From: Streptomyces mobaraensis NBRC 13819 = DSM 40847
Lineage (GTDB): Bacteria; Actinomycetota; Actinomycetes; Streptomycetales; Streptomycetaceae
Direction: 5' to 3'
DNA length: 64,000 nt
Assembly (NCBI RefSeq): GCF_017916255.1
Contig: NZ_CP072827.1
Span: 6,783,501 to 6,847,500, forward strand
Shown: positions 41,349 to 50,710 of the stretch, piece by piece
Layout of the letters: each line of letters starts with the position of its first letter
How positions within the stretch are numbered: the first letter of the stretch is position 1
Notes under the pieces: generated by a model
Told to the model about the DNA's origin: nothing
Seen by the model: only the letters and a program-made list of their open reading frames with translations
The model's database searches: none
Program-made: the position numbers and the translations under genes

Positions 41349-41845
41349 GGGCACGACGCGTGTCGGCCGCGGTGCTCCTGCTGGGCACGCTCGCCGGCTG
41401 CGGCATCGAGCCGACGGAGGTCATCGAGTTCGGCCAGCCGGCCACCGGCGTCCGCCAGCCGGGCGCGCCCGGCTGGGAGGCGCGGCTGTACTTCGCCGTG
41501 GTGACCGGTGTCATCGGGACCTCGCGCCCGGCGGACGGTCCGGTGACCGCGGAGGACGCGGTACGGCTGATGCTGAAGGGGCCCAACGAGGCGGAGCGCA
41601 CGCGCGGTCTCTACAGCGACATCGGCATCCGGCCCGAGGCGGGCGTGCGCGTCACGACGGAGTCCGGGCGCGTCGAGATCGTCCTGCCGCTCGACGTCAG
41701 CCGCCTCACGCGGACCGCCCGCACCCAGCTGGTGTGCACCGCGGCCCACAACCAGGTGCCCGGCGGGCTGCCGTGGAACCGGGTGCGGGTGGAGCTGTCC
41801 GGCGGCGGGAAGCGGCTGGGCCCGCTGGAGTGCGATCGCGCGTAG
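41345..41845 (+). CDS. Lipoprotein coupled to two-component system
   Basis: 166 residues, GTG start. Signal peptide with lipobox LAGC (Cys near residue 19), then a β-rich region (GWEARLYFAVVTGVIG, TTESGRVEIVLPLDVSRL). It overlaps the kinase stop, so it is probably a signalling accessory on the outer face of the membrane, comparable in arrangement to CseA with CseBC. Ligand unknown. Confidence 0.85.
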   Translation: MRARRVSAAVLLLGTLAGCGIEPTEVIEFGQPATGVRQPGAPGWEARLYFAVVTGVIGTSRPADGPVTAEDAVRLMLKGPNEAERTRGLYSDIGIRPEAGVRVTTESGRVEIVLPLDVSRLTRTARTQLVCTAAHNQVPGGLPWNRVRVELSGGGKRLGPLECDRA

Positions 41846-41871
41846 GACGCGGGACCGGGCTCGGGGCGCGC

Positions 41872-42129
41872 TCAGGGGTGGGGACGGGCCTGGGACGTCC
41901 CGCCGTGGACGACGACGACGGTCCGCGCGGCGTCGCCGTCCGCCGGGCGGTCGCCCTGGGCCCGGCCGGCCGGGCCGGTGCCCGCGCCGGTCTCCGCCGG
42001 CAGGCCCGCCGCGGCACTGCGGCCGACCGCCTCGGCGGTGACCGCCGCGGTCAGGGTGCCCGCGAAGCCGAAGACCGTGACGGCGACCAGCGCCGTGATC
42101 CTGTTCCTGTACAGCTGGGGCAGCGCCAT
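41872..42129 (-). CDS. Small membrane or secreted protein, 85 aa
   Basis: MALPQLYRNRITALVAVTVFGFAGTLTAAV... shows one N-terminal hydrophobic segment then a Gly/Ala/Thr-rich disordered tail. ATG 42129 was chosen; the longer open frame upstream has no ribosome site. No recognised family. Confidence 0.55.
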   Translation of the reverse strand: MALPQLYRNRITALVAVTVFGFAGTLTAAVTAEAVGRSAAAGLPAETGAGTGPAGRAQGDRPADGDAARTVVVVHGGTSQARPHP

Positions 42130-42238
42130 GGCGTCGCACCCTCCCTGTGCTCGTGCGTGTCCGTACTCGTCCGTTCTCACCAGGGGAGACGCGCCGGGCG
42201 GTGCGGGGGATCCCGTTGTTACGGATTCATCACGAGGA

Positions 42239-42297
42239 CGACACCGAGCGGTCGCCGAACGGACGGTGATCGTCCGCCCGGCGACCGCTCGGTGTCG
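42239..42297 (-). terminator. Long double hairpin downstream of copA
   Basis: Outer stem of 18 bp beginning CGACACCGAGCGGTCGCC and its complement, enclosing an inner GGACG / CGTCC hairpin. It sits 15 bases past the copA stop, on the expected side for a copA terminator. Confidence 0.75.
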
Positions 42298-42311
42298 CGC
42301 GGGGCGCGGCC

Positions 42312-44579
42312 TCACTCGGCGGCGCGGAAGGTCCGGAGCCGCAGGCTGTTGCCGACGACGAAGACCGAGGAGAAGGCCATCGCCGCGCCGGCGATCATCG
42401 GGTTGAGGAGGCCGGCCGCGGCCAGCGGAAGGGCGGCCACGTTGTAGGCGAAGGCCCAGAACAGGTTGGTCTTGATGGTGCCCAGCGTCTTCCGCGAGAG
42501 CCGGATCGCGTCCGCCGCCGCCCGCAGGTCGCCCCGGACGAGGGTGAGGTCGCCGGCCTCGATGGCCGCGTCGGTGCCCGTGCCCATCGCCAGCCCGAGG
42601 TCCGCCTGGGCCAGCGCCGCCGCGTCGTTGACGCCGTCGCCGACCATGGCCACCGACCGGCCCTCGGCCTGCAGCCGCTTGACGACGGCCACCTTGTCCT
42701 CGGGCAGCACCTCGGCGATCACCTCGTCGATGCCCACCTCGGCGGCCACGGCCTCGGCCACCGCCCGGTTGTCACCGGTCAGCAGGATCGGGGTCAGGCC
42801 CAGCTCGCGCAGCCGGCGCACGGCCTCCGGGCTGGTCTCCTTCACCGCGTCGGCGACCTCCAGCACCGCGCGCGGCGCGCCGTCCCAGGCCACCAGGACC
42901 GCCGTCCGGCCGGCCGCCTCGGCGGCGTCCCGCGCCGCCGCCAGCTCCTGCGGCAGCGACATGGCCCACTCGGCGAGCAACTTCTCCCGGCCCACGAGCA
43001 CCGCGTGCCCGTCCACCACGCCCTGCACCCCGAGCCCGGGGACGTTGGCGAAGTCCTCCGGCACCGGCAGCGTGCCGACCCGCTCGGTCGCGCCCGCCGC
43101 CACGGCCCGGGCGATCGGGTGCTCGGAGGCGTGCTCCAGCGCCCCGGCCAGCCGCAGCGCCTCGTCCTCCGCCGTGCCCGCCGCCGCGGTGACGGCCAGC
43201 AGGGTCATCCGGCCGGTGGTGACGGTGCCCGTCTTGTCCAGCACGATCGTGTCCACGCCACGGGTGGTCTCCAGCACCTCCGGGCCCTTGATCAGGATGC
43301 CGAGCTGGGCGCCGCGCCCGGTGCCGACCATCAGCGCGGTCGGGGTCGCGAGCCCGAGGGCGCACGGGCAGGCGATGATCAGGACGGCCACGGCGGCGGT
43401 GAACGCGGCGGTCAGCCCGGCGCCGCTCAGCAGCCAGAAGGCCAGCGTGCCCAGGGCGAGCGCGATGACGACGGGGACGAAGACGGCGGAGATCCGGTCG
43501 GCGAGCCGCTGCGCCGCGGCCTTGCCGTTCTGGGCGTCCTCCACCAGCCGGGCCATCCGCGCCAGTTGGGTGTCGGCGCCGACCCGGGTGGCCTCGACCA
43601 CCAGTCGGCCGCCCGCGTTGATCGTGGCGCCGGTGACCGCGTCGCCCACGCCCACCTCGACCGGCACCGACTCACCGGTGAGCATCGAGGCGTCCACGGC
43701 CGAACCGCCCTCGACCACCGTGCCGTCCGTCGCGATCTTCTCGCCGGGCCGGACGACGAAGCGGTCGCCCACGGCCAGCTCCTCGGTGCGGATCAGCACC
43801 TCCCGGCCGTTCCGGAGGACGGTGACCTCCTTGGCGCCCAGCTCCAGCAGCGCCCGGAGCGCCGCGCCCGCCCGGCGCTTGGACCGGGCCTCGAAGTAGC
43901 GGCCGGCCAGGATGAAGGCGGTCACGCCCGCCGCCGCCTCCAGGTAGATGTTCTCGGCGCCGTCGCCCCGCGCGATCGTCAGCTCGAAGGAGTGCGTCAT
44001 GCCGGGCATGCCCGCGTGCCCGAGGAACAGCGCCCACAGCGACCACAGGAACGCCGCCGACGTGCCGAGCGAGATCAGCGTGTCCATGGTGGCCGCGCCG
44101 TGCCGGGCGTTGGTGAACGCGGCCCGGTGGAACGGCCAGGCCGCGTAGGTGACGACCGGCGCGGTCAGGGTGAGGCACAGCCACTGCCAGTACTCGAACT
44201 GCAGCGCCGGGACCATCGACAGCACCACCACCGGCACCGCCAGCACCACGGCGGTGATCAGCCGCTCGCGGAGCGGGCGCAACTCGCCGTCGGCCGCCCG
44301 GCCGGCCGTGTCCTCGTCGCCCCCGTCGGCGGGGCGGGCCGGCGCGGGCGGCGCCGCCGTGTACCCCGTCGCCTCGACCGTGGCGACCAGGTCGGCCACC
44401 GTGACGCCGGCGTCATAGGTGACCTGCGCCTTCTCGGTGGCGTAGTTGACGGTGGCCACCACCCCGTCCATGCGGTTGAGCTTCTTCTCGACGCGGGCCG
44501 CGCACGACGCGCACGTCATGCCGCCGATGGCGAGTTCGACGCGGTCCGTACCGGATGTCCCGGTGGTGGTGCTGGGCAT
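42312..44579 (-). CDS. copA: Copper-exporting P1B-type ATPase
   Basis: 755 residues. N-terminal heavy-metal domain with GMTCASC (about 19). Eight TM segments, with the ion motif CPCALG in TM6 (about 395), TGES actuator loop near 290, DKTGT phosphorylation site near 440, HP motif [10 protein letters not shown], and [10 protein letters not shown] near 635. Pumps Cu(I) out of the cytosol. Downstream of copZ in a CsoR-boxed unit. Confidence 0.95.
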   Translation of the reverse strand: MPSTTTGTSGTDRVELAIGGMTCASCAARVEKKLNRMDGVVATVNYATEKAQVTYDAGVTVADLVATVEATGYTAAPPAPARPADGGDEDTAGRAADGELRPLRERLITAVVLAVPVVVLSMVPALQFEYWQWLCLTLTAPVVTYAAWPFHRAAFTNARHGAATMDTLISLGTSAAFLWSLWALFLGHAGMPGMTHSFELTIARGDGAENIYLEAAAGVTAFILAGRYFEARSKRRAGAALRALLELGAKEVTVLRNGREVLIRTEELAVGDRFVVRPGEKIATDGTVVEGGSAVDASMLTGESVPVEVGVGDAVTGATINAGGRLVVEATRVGADTQLARMARLVEDAQNGKAAAQRLADRISAVFVPVVIALALGTLAFWLLSGAGLTAAFTAAVAVLIIACPCALGLATPTALMVGTGRGAQLGILIKGPEVLETTRGVDTIVLDKTGTVTTGRMTLLAVTAAAGTAEDEALRLAGALEHASEHPIARAVAAGATERVGTLPVPEDFANVPGLGVQGVVDGHAVLVGREKLLAEWAMSLPQELAAARDAAEAAGRTAVLVAWDGAPRAVLEVADAVKETSPEAVRRLRELGLTPILLTGDNRAVAEAVAAEVGIDEVIAEVLPEDKVAVVKRLQAEGRSVAMVGDGVNDAAALAQADLGLAMGTGTDAAIEAGDLTLVRGDLRAAADAIRLSRKTLGTIKTNLFWAFAYNVAALPLAAAGLLNPMIAGAAMAFSSVFVVGNSLRLRTFRAAE

Positions 44580-44645
44580 CGCTGCTCCTGTGACTGGAGG
44601 TGTGGCCGGGGCGGGCCCCGGCGAGGCTGGGGACTCGGGGGACGG

Positions 44646-44885
44646 TCAGACGCGGCCGGCGAGCTCGTACCCGGCGTCGTCCACGGCCTCGGCCACCGCC
44701 GCGTCGTCCGGCTCACCGGCCGTGGTGACGGTGACCCGCCCGGCGGCCACGTCGACCTTCACGGCCCGCACGGCGCCGAGCGCTCCGACCGCCTCGGTGA
44801 CGGCGGACTCGCAGTGGCCGCAGCTCATGCCCGTGACCGCGTAGGTGGTGGTGACGGTGGGGGCGGTGGCGTTCGGCGTCGACAT
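44646..44885 (-). CDS. copZ: Copper chaperone CopZ
   Basis: 79 residues, single heavy-metal-associated domain with VTGMSCGHCESAV near 18-30 (MxCxxC). Carries Cu(I) to CopA, whose gene starts 66 bases downstream. ATG 44885; CsoR-type boxes lie 40-140 bases upstream. Confidence 0.94.
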   Translation of the reverse strand: MSTPNATAPTVTTTYAVTGMSCGHCESAVTEAVGALGAVRAVKVDVAAGRVTVTTAGEPDDAAVAEAVDDAGYELAGRV

Positions 44886-44927
44886 GGGGTGCCTCCTGGT
44901 GCGCGGCTTGGACTCTGTGGGGATCTT

Positions 44928-44944
44928 ATACCCCTGGGGGGTAT
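44928..44944. promoter_or_regulatory. CsoR-type box 1
   Basis: ATACCCCTGGGGGGTAT, near-palindrome of the copper-sensing repressor type (TACCC...GGGTA), closest to copZ. Confidence 0.8.
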
Positions 44945-44963
44945 CCCTCGAACGTCTCTATGT

Positions 44964-44980
44964 ATACCCCCAGGGTGTAT
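44964..44980. promoter_or_regulatory. CsoR-type box 2
   Basis: ATACCCCCAGGGTGTAT, 36 bases from box 1 start to start. Confidence 0.75.
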
Positions 44981-45010
44981 GACGGGCAAGGGTTCGGGAG
45001 CGCTTTCGTG

Positions 45011-45027
45011 CTACCCCCGGGGGGTAT
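45011..45027. promoter_or_regulatory. CsoR-type box 3
   Basis: CTACCCCCGGGGGGTAT. Farther from copZ than a normal operator; no plus-strand gene follows, so it may aid cooperative binding or mark a lost gene. Confidence 0.65.
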
Positions 45028-45120
45028 GTCGGACAAATCCGTGAACGGATCCGTGAAAGACCCCCATCGGTGGCCGCCCAAGGCACGCGTCGCTTCGCCC
45101 GCGGCCCGGAAGACGGCGAA

Positions 45121-45161
45121 GGCTCCGGTGCCGCCCCATGAGCGGGGGCGGCACCGGAGCC
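45121..45161 (-). terminator. Perfect 17-bp hairpin
   Basis: GGCTCCGGTGCCGCCCC and its exact complement around a seven-base loop, 20 bases past the stop of the minus-strand ABC ATPase gene. Confidence 0.8.
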
Positions 45162-45181
45162 GGAACCCGGGCCTCGGGCCC

Positions 45182-45862
45182 TCAGGGCGCGCCGGGGAAG
45201 CGCAGCCGTCCGTCGCGCACCTCCGCGACCCGGTCGGCCGCGGCGAGGTGGGTGCGGTCGTGGGTCACCAGGACGGTGGCGGTCGCGCGCCGACGGGTGA
45301 GGGCGGCGAGCAGGTCGATGACGGCGGCGCCGCGCTCGTGGTCGAGGGCGCTGGTGGGCTCGTCGACCAGGAGGACGGTGGGGTCGTTCATCAGGGCGCG
45401 GGCGATGTTGACGCGCTGGCGCTGCCCGCCGGAGAGCCGGTTCGGACGGCGGTGCGCGACGTCGGCGAGGCCGACGGCGTCGAGCAGCTCCATGGCCCGG
45501 CCGCGCGCCTTGGCGGGGGAGCGGCCGTCGAGATGGGCCATGACCTGGAGCTGTTCGACGGCGGTCAGGGAGGGCAGCAGGTTGGGCTGCTGGAAGGCGA
45601 TGCCGATCCCGCGGCGGCGCAGCGCGCCGAGCTCGCCGCGGCTCAGGCCGGCGGTGACGGTGCCGTCGACGGTGACGGTGCCCGCGTCGGGGGTGACGAG
45701 GGTGGCGGCGACGGCCAGCAGGCTGGACTTCCCGGAGCCCGAGGGGCCCACCACGGCGGTCAGGCTGCCCCGGGGCACGTCGAGCGTCACCGCGTCCAGG
45801 GCGGTCAGCCGGCCCTGGCCGTCGGGGTAGGTGAGGGTGACATCGGTCAGCGTGAGGCTCAT
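45182..45862 (-). CDS. ABC transporter ATP-binding protein (MacB/LolD type)
   Basis: 226 residues. Walker A GPSGSGKSSLLAVAATL near 40, Q-loop FQQPNLLPSLTAVEQLQ, signature LSGGQRQRVNIARAL near 140, Walker B VLLVDEPTSALD. ATG 45862 overlaps the permease stop. With the FtsX-type permease it forms a mechanotransmission-type exporter; placed beside a two-component system that may sense its substrate. Confidence 0.93.
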   Translation of the reverse strand: MSLTLTDVTLTYPDGQGRLTALDAVTLDVPRGSLTAVVGPSGSGKSSLLAVAATLVTPDAGTVTVDGTVTAGLSRGELGALRRRGIGIAFQQPNLLPSLTAVEQLQVMAHLDGRSPAKARGRAMELLDAVGLADVAHRRPNRLSGGQRQRVNIARALMNDPTVLLVDEPTSALDHERGAAVIDLLAALTRRRATATVLVTHDRTHLAAADRVAEVRDGRLRFPGAP

Positions 45863-46947
45863 CGGGCGCTCCCCAGGGCGATCAGCGGGTCGACGGAGGT
45901 GAGACGGCGGACGGACAGGGCGGCCCCCAGCGCGCCGAGCGCGACCAGCACCCCGGCCGGCGGCAGCAGCGTGGACGGCGTGAGGACGAACGGCACGTCC
46001 GAGCCCGCGACGACGGCGCCGACCGCAGCCGCGATCCCGGTGCCGATCAGGGTGCCGACGGTCAGCAGGGCGAGCGCCTGCCCCAGCGCGTCCCGGAGCA
46101 GACCGGCGGTGGAGGCGCCCAGCGCCTTCAGGACGGCGACGTCGCCGCCGCGCTGGATGGTCCACACCGTGAAGAAGGCCCCGACGACCAGGGCGGAGAT
46201 CGCGAAGAGGAAGCCGCGCATCAGTTGCAGCGAGCCGTTCTCGGAGGTGTACGAGCCGATCGCGGACAGCGAGTCGTCCTTGGAGACCGTCCTGGTGCCC
46301 GCGGCCTCGTCGGCGGCGGCGAGGCGGGCGCCGGGGGCGGTGCGCAGGGCGACGACGGTGGCGGTCGCCCCGTCGGCGGTCCCCGAGGGAGGCGCGGCCT
46401 TCCGCCAGACGTCGAGGGAGGCCCAGACGACCGGCGTGTGACTGAAGGAGGCGTCACCGCTGACGGCGGCGACCGTGACCGCCTGCCCCGCCAGGCTGAC
46501 CGTGCCGCCCGCGGCGACGCCCAGGTCGTGCGCGGCGGAAGCGGACAGGACCACGGCGCGCCCGTCGATCCTGCGGCCCTCCGGGGCCAGCGCGGAACCG
46601 GGCCGGACGCCGAACACGGACACCGCGGCGCTCCGCTTCCCGGCCCGCGCCTTGGTGGTGGCGATGCCCAGGGGCTCGGCGCTGCGCACCCCCGGCGCCC
46701 CGGCCAGCGTCCGCCACTGCCGGGCCGTGACGGTGGAGTCGGAGTACGACGGGCCCGACCCGTCGCCGGGCGCGCCGAAGGCGATCCGGTCGGCGGGCAG
46801 CGAGGTGATCGCGGAGGTGTTCTCCCGGCCCAGACCGGCGGTCAGCCCCGACAGCAGCCCGATCAGCAGGGTGATCAGCACGATGACGGTGCCCATCAGG
46901 GCGAAGCGCCCTTTGGCGTACTTGAGATCTCTCCACGCGACGAACAC
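45859..46947 (-). CDS. FtsX/MacB-type ABC permease
   Basis: 362 residues, GTG start. TM1 near 20-40 (FALMGTVIVLITLLIGLLSG), a large periplasmic-type domain to about 235, then three TM segments: FLFAISALVVGAFFTVWTI, ALALLTVGTLIGTGIAAAVGAVVA, LLPPAGVLVALGALGAALSV. VAVLKALGAST is the typical coupling segment. Divergent from the kinase gene at 47130 across 182 bases. Confidence 0.9.
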   Translation of the reverse strand: MFVAWRDLKYAKGRFALMGTVIVLITLLIGLLSGLTAGLGRENTSAITSLPADRIAFGAPGDGSGPSYSDSTVTARQWRTLAGAPGVRSAEPLGIATTKARAGKRSAAVSVFGVRPGSALAPEGRRIDGRAVVLSASAAHDLGVAAGGTVSLAGQAVTVAAVSGDASFSHTPVVWASLDVWRKAAPPSGTADGATATVVALRTAPGARLAAADEAAGTRTVSKDDSLSAIGSYTSENGSLQLMRGFLFAISALVVGAFFTVWTIQRGGDVAVLKALGASTAGLLRDALGQALALLTVGTLIGTGIAAAVGAVVAGSDVPFVLTPSTLLPPAGVLVALGALGAALSVRRLTSVDPLIALGSAR

Positions 46948-47129
46948 GGCTGCGGCCTGCCTTCAGGGGGTACGGAGGGGCTGGGGACGGGGTACGCACC
47001 ACTGTCGCCGCCGGTCCCGTGCGCGGACATCCGGCGGGGGAACACACTCCGCGGGCCGAAAGACGGCCCCCGTCTTGCACCTTTCGACAGAGGCGGGCCG
47101 GGGGCGGGGTTCCTTAGGCTGGGAGGACT

Positions 47130-48437
47130 GTGAACACCGTCGCCCCCGCTCCCACCCCCGTCACCCGGACCCTGACCTGGTGCCTGCACCTGCTGGTCGT
47201 CGGCCTGCTCCTGCTGGCCGGCGGCCGGGCCGTGGCCGACGGCGGGCCGCACGCCGGATGGACCGTCGCCGTCGCGGCGGCCTGCGCCCTCGTGTACGCG
47301 GCCGGTCCGGTGCTGTGGGGGACGGCGCTGCGGGGGAACCGCCCCTCGCGACGGGCCGCCGCACTGTGGCCGGCCGCCCTGGGCGCCGTCTGGCTGGTGC
47401 TGCTGGCGCTGTCCGCCGACGCGGTGTGGGTGGCGTTCCCGCTCTACTTCCTCCAGCTCCACCTGCTGCCCCGCCGCGCCGCCCTGGCGGCCGTGGCGGC
47501 CACCGCGGCGGCGGCCGCCGCCGGTTTCGCGGCGCACCGGGGCTCGTTCGGCGCGGCGATGGCCATCGGGCCCGCCCTCGGCGCCGCGGTGGCCGTGGCG
47601 GTGGTGTGGGGCTACCAGGCCCTCTACCGGGAGAGCGAACAGCGCAGGCGCCTGATCGAGGAACTCACCGCCACCCGCGCCGACCTGGACCGGGCCCAGC
47701 ACACCGCCGGCGTCCTGGCCGAGCGGGAACGCCTGGCCCGCGAGATCCACGACACCCTCGCCCAGGGCTTCTCCAGCATCCAACTGCTGCTGCGCGCCGC
47801 CGAACGCGCCCTGCCCGACGCGCCGGAGACCGCCGCCCGCCACGTCGACCAGGCGCGCCAGGCCGCCGTCGACAACCTCGCCGAGGCCCGCCGCCTCGTC
47901 GCCGCCCTCGCCCCGCCCGCCCTGGAGGGCACGACGCTGGCCGACGCCCTGGACCGCCTGTGCGCCGCCACCGGCGCCCGGCACCGGCTCGCCGTGCGCT
48001 TCCGGCGCACCGGCGGACCCGCCCCGCTGCCCACCGCGTACGAGGTGGCCCTGCTGCGCGTCGCCCAGTCCGCCCTCGCCAACACCGTCCGCCACGCGGG
48101 GGCCACGACCGCCGAGGTCACCCTCGACCGCCCGCGCGACCACGTCGTCCTCCGCGTCGCCGACGACGGGCGGGGGTTCGACCCCGGGCTGCTGCCCGCC
48201 CCCGATCCGGAGAACGGCGGGTTCGGCCTCGCGGCCATGCGCGCCCGCATCGACGAGCTCGGTGGTGACCTGACCGTCGCGTCCACGCCCGGTCAGGGCA
48301 CCGTGCTGACCGCCAGGCTCCCCCTCACCCCGCCCACCGGGCACGGAACCGAGCCCGTGGCCGCGGCACGGACCGAACCCGAGACCGAGTACAAGCCCGA
48401 ACCCGAGACCGTGACCGACCCCGAGGCCCGTCCATGA
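47130..48437 (+). CDS. NarL-type sensor histidine kinase
   Basis: 435 residues, GTG start. Five or so N-terminal TM segments (LHLLVVGLLLLAGGRAVAD, VAVAAACALVYAAGPVL and others), then HisKA_3 with LAREIHDTLAQGFSSIQLLL (phospho-His near 205) and HATPase with NTVRHAG, VADDGRGFDPG and GFGLAAMRARIDELGG. A charged tail of alternating Glu/Pro/Thr (TEPETEYKPEPETV) follows, unusual and probably disordered. ATGA overlap with the regulator. Confidence 0.93.
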   Translation: MNTVAPAPTPVTRTLTWCLHLLVVGLLLLAGGRAVADGGPHAGWTVAVAAACALVYAAGPVLWGTALRGNRPSRRAAALWPAALGAVWLVLLALSADAVWVAFPLYFLQLHLLPRRAALAAVAATAAAAAAGFAAHRGSFGAAMAIGPALGAAVAVAVVWGYQALYRESEQRRRLIEELTATRADLDRAQHTAGVLAERERLAREIHDTLAQGFSSIQLLLRAAERALPDAPETAARHVDQARQAAVDNLAEARRLVAALAPPALEGTTLADALDRLCAATGARHRLAVRFRRTGGPAPLPTAYEVALLRVAQSALANTVRHAGATTAEVTLDRPRDHVVLRVADDGRGFDPGLLPAPDPENGGFGLAAMRARIDELGGDLTVASTPGQGTVLTARLPLTPPTGHGTEPVAAARTEPETEYKPEPETVTDPEARP

Positions 48438-49090
48438 CCGACACCCCCATCCGCCTGCTGCTGGCCGACGACCACCCGGTGGTACGGGCCGGGCTGCGCG
48501 CCGTGCTGGAGACCGAGCCCGGCCTCGTCGTCGCGGCCGAGGCGGCCACCGCCGAGGAGGCCGTCGCCCGCGCCGCCCTGGGCGGCATCGACGTCGTCCT
48601 GATGGACCTCCGGTTCGGCAAGGGCATGAACGGTGCCGAGGCCACCGCCCGGATCACCGCCCGTCCCGACGCCCCCCGCGTACTGCCCGACGCCCCCCGC
48701 GTACTGATCGTCACCACGTACGACTCCGACGCCGACACCCTCCCGGCCATCGAGGCCGGCGCCACCGGCTACCTCCTCAAGGACGCACCGCCGGAGGACC
48801 TGGCCGCCGCCGTACGCACCGCCGCCACCGGCCGCGGCACCCTGGCCCCCGCGGTCGCCGACCGCCTGATGAACCGGTTGCGAGCCCCCGGCACGGCCCT
48901 GACCCGCCGCGAGACCGAGGTCCTGGCACTGGTCGCGGAGGGCTTCTCCAACCAGGCCGTCGGCGCCCGGCTGCACCTCACCGAAGGGACGGTGAAGTCC
49001 CACCTGGCCCGCGTCTACACCAAGCTGGGCGTGGACTCGCGCACGGCGGCGGTCGCGGCGGCGACCGACCTCGGCCTGATCCGCCGCTAG
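48434..49090 (+). CDS. NarL/LuxR-type response regulator with internal duplication
   Basis: 218 residues. Receiver with LADDHPVVRAG, VVLMDLRFG (phospho-Asp near 56) and a C-terminal LuxR helix-turn-helix LTRRETEVLALVAEGFSNQAV ... TVKSHLARVYTKLGV. Odd: a 21-bp direct duplication (48665-48685 and 48686-48706) adds a second PDAPRVL just before strand β4 (IVTTYD). Confidence 0.93.
   Translation: MTDTPIRLLLADDHPVVRAGLRAVLETEPGLVVAAEAATAEEAVARAALGGIDVVLMDLRFGKGMNGAEATARITARPDAPRVLPDAPRVLIVTTYDSDADTLPAIEAGATGYLLKDAPPEDLAAAVRTAATGRGTLAPAVADRLMNRLRAPGTALTRRETEVLALVAEGFSNQAVGARLHLTEGTVKSHLARVYTKLGVDSRTAAVAAATDLGLIRR
48665..48706 (+). repeat. 21-bp tandem duplication in response regulator
   Basis: CCCGACGCCCCCCGCG plus TACTG occurs twice with no mismatch, inserting seven residues in frame. 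Confidence 0.95.
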
Positions 49091-49145
49091 GCGGCGGGCG
49101 CCACCGGGCAATTCGGTAGGCACCACCAGAGCACCCCCCGACCCC

Positions 49146-49670
49146 TCACCACCCCACGACCTTCACCACCTCCCGGGCGATCTCCCGCACCCGCCGCCCG
49201 TCCGTGGCCACCCGGACCGTGTCGGCCGGGGCCTCGGCGTCCAAGCGCCGGGCGGCGGCGTGGCCGCGGCGGATGTGGGCGGTGAGCCCGCCGCCGGATT
49301 CGCGGCGGGCCAGGCGGGCGGCGGCGGTCTCGTCCGAGGCGGTGAGGAGCACGCGGACGAGGCGGAGCGAACCGCCGCCCAGGGCGCGGCGGAACAGGCC
49401 GTCCTCCAGCACGCTCGCCGTGTTGGTGTAGATCAGCCGGCGGTGGCCCAGCGCCGCGAAGTTCGCCCACACCGCCGCCAGGTTGCGCTCGGTGAGGGCC
49501 GCGCGGTGCGGGTCGTCCGGCGGGGCCGGGCTCACATGGCCCAGGTAGTCGCCGTCCACGACGCAGTGCGGAACGCCCGCCTCCTCCAGCAGCCCCGAAA
49601 CCTCCCACCCCACCGTCGACTTGCCGACGCCGGAGCGCCCTCCGATCAGCAGTGCCTCGTAGTCCGTCAT
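49146..49670 (-). CDS. P-loop kinase-like protein
   Basis: 174 residues from ATG 49670. LLIGGRSGVGKSTVGWEVS at the N-terminus is a Walker A; CVVDGDYLGH follows as in small-molecule kinases; RLIYTNTASVL and an Arg-rich lid (AARLARRESGGG) come later. Resembles AAA/zeta-toxin or chloramphenicol-phosphotransferase-like kinases; substrate unknown. Confidence 0.8.
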   Translation of the reverse strand: MTDYEALLIGGRSGVGKSTVGWEVSGLLEEAGVPHCVVDGDYLGHVSPAPPDDPHRAALTERNLAAVWANFAALGHRRLIYTNTASVLEDGLFRRALGGGSLRLVRVLLTASDETAAARLARRESGGGLTAHIRRGHAAARRLDAEAPADTVRVATDGRRVREIAREVVKVVGW

Positions 49671-49731
49671 GGCGTGATCGTGACGTCGCCGGCCGGCCCG
49701 GCGCACATAAATTCTCCGTCGGCGCGCTCGC

Positions 49732-50610
49732 TCAGCGCGCCGCGGCTTCCGGCACCGGCAGGCCGATCGGGTTCGGGTAGCGCAGCACCTCCGCGCAGGC
49801 GCGGGACAGCGGGGTGAGGGCGTCCGTCAACTCCCGGAGTTCCCCGGGGTCCACGGCCTGCCACGGGCGGGCCGCCGCCCGGTCCGTCGCCGCCTCGACG
49901 GACGCGTACAGCAGGCGGCCCTCGTCCGTGGCGGTGCCGTCCGGGGCGAGGAGACCGCGGGCGGCCAGGCGGCGGGCGGCGGCGTCCCACTCCTCGTCCG
50001 TCCAGCCGCGGTACGGCTGGAGTTCGGAGCGCGGGGTGTCGAGGCCGGCCCGCAGGACCAGGGACTCGCAGCCGTCCAGGCCCGCCGCGACCAGCGCCGC
50101 CACATGGCCGTCGCCGCGGTGCTCGCGCAGCAGGGTCGCCGCGTGCCACAACCGGTCGAGGGGATCCACCGGGAAGCCCAGCGCCATGTTGGCGGCGCTG
50201 AGCACCCGCCCGCCGCAGTCGAGCGCGCGGACGCGCTCTGCGAGCAGGCCGGCGGCTCTGCCCACCTCCTCGTCCCGGCCGGCGAGCAGCCGGCGCAGCG
50301 CGTTCCGGGCGCCCGCGCGCCGCAGTTCGAGGGCGCGGCCGGGGGAGACGATCTCCCAGACGGACGGCAGCGCGCCGGCGACCGTCGCCGGGGCGAAGCC
50401 GAAGAAGGAGGCCGCCACCGGCTCGGGGCCCACCGGGCCGAACGGGGCGGCGCGGCCCGCGAAGTAGCCGCGCCGCCAGCCCCGCAGCCCCGCGTCCTCG
50501 TAGGCCGCCCGCGCCTCGGGCGTGAAGTAGGTGACGGCGTGCACCGGTTCGGCCAGCCGCCACAGGGCGCGGGCCGTGCTCTCCGGCGCAGTGGCCGCTG
50601 CGTCGTTCAT
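49732..50610 (-). CDS. SCO6745-family protein
   Basis: 292 residues. ALWRLAEPVHAVTYFTPEARAAYEDAGLRGWRRGYFAGRAAP is the family's N-terminal pattern, and a winged-helix-like segment lies near 215-260 (WTDEEWDAAARRLAARGLLA). Common in Streptomyces; function unknown. ATG 50610. Confidence 0.8.
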   Translation of the reverse strand: MNDAAATAPESTARALWRLAEPVHAVTYFTPEARAAYEDAGLRGWRRGYFAGRAAPFGPVGPEPVAASFFGFAPATVAGALPSVWEIVSPGRALELRRAGARNALRRLLAGRDEEVGRAAGLLAERVRALDCGGRVLSAANMALGFPVDPLDRLWHAATLLREHRGDGHVAALVAAGLDGCESLVLRAGLDTPRSELQPYRGWTDEEWDAAARRLAARGLLAPDGTATDEGRLLYASVEAATDRAAARPWQAVDPGELRELTDALTPLSRACAEVLRYPNPIGLPVPEAAAR

Positions 50611-50710
50611 GGAAAACCTCCGTACAAGGGGGAGATGTCACGCGGGGCGGGCCGGCCTGGCGGAACGCCCGGCCGGCCCGCCGCCAGGGCCCCCTACCCC
50701 GATCGGTCCG

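Noticed and set aside
44960..46441. Long rightward frame starting in the CsoR box region
   Set aside because: Antisense to two well-defined ABC transporter genes; composition typical of GC-rich shadow frames.
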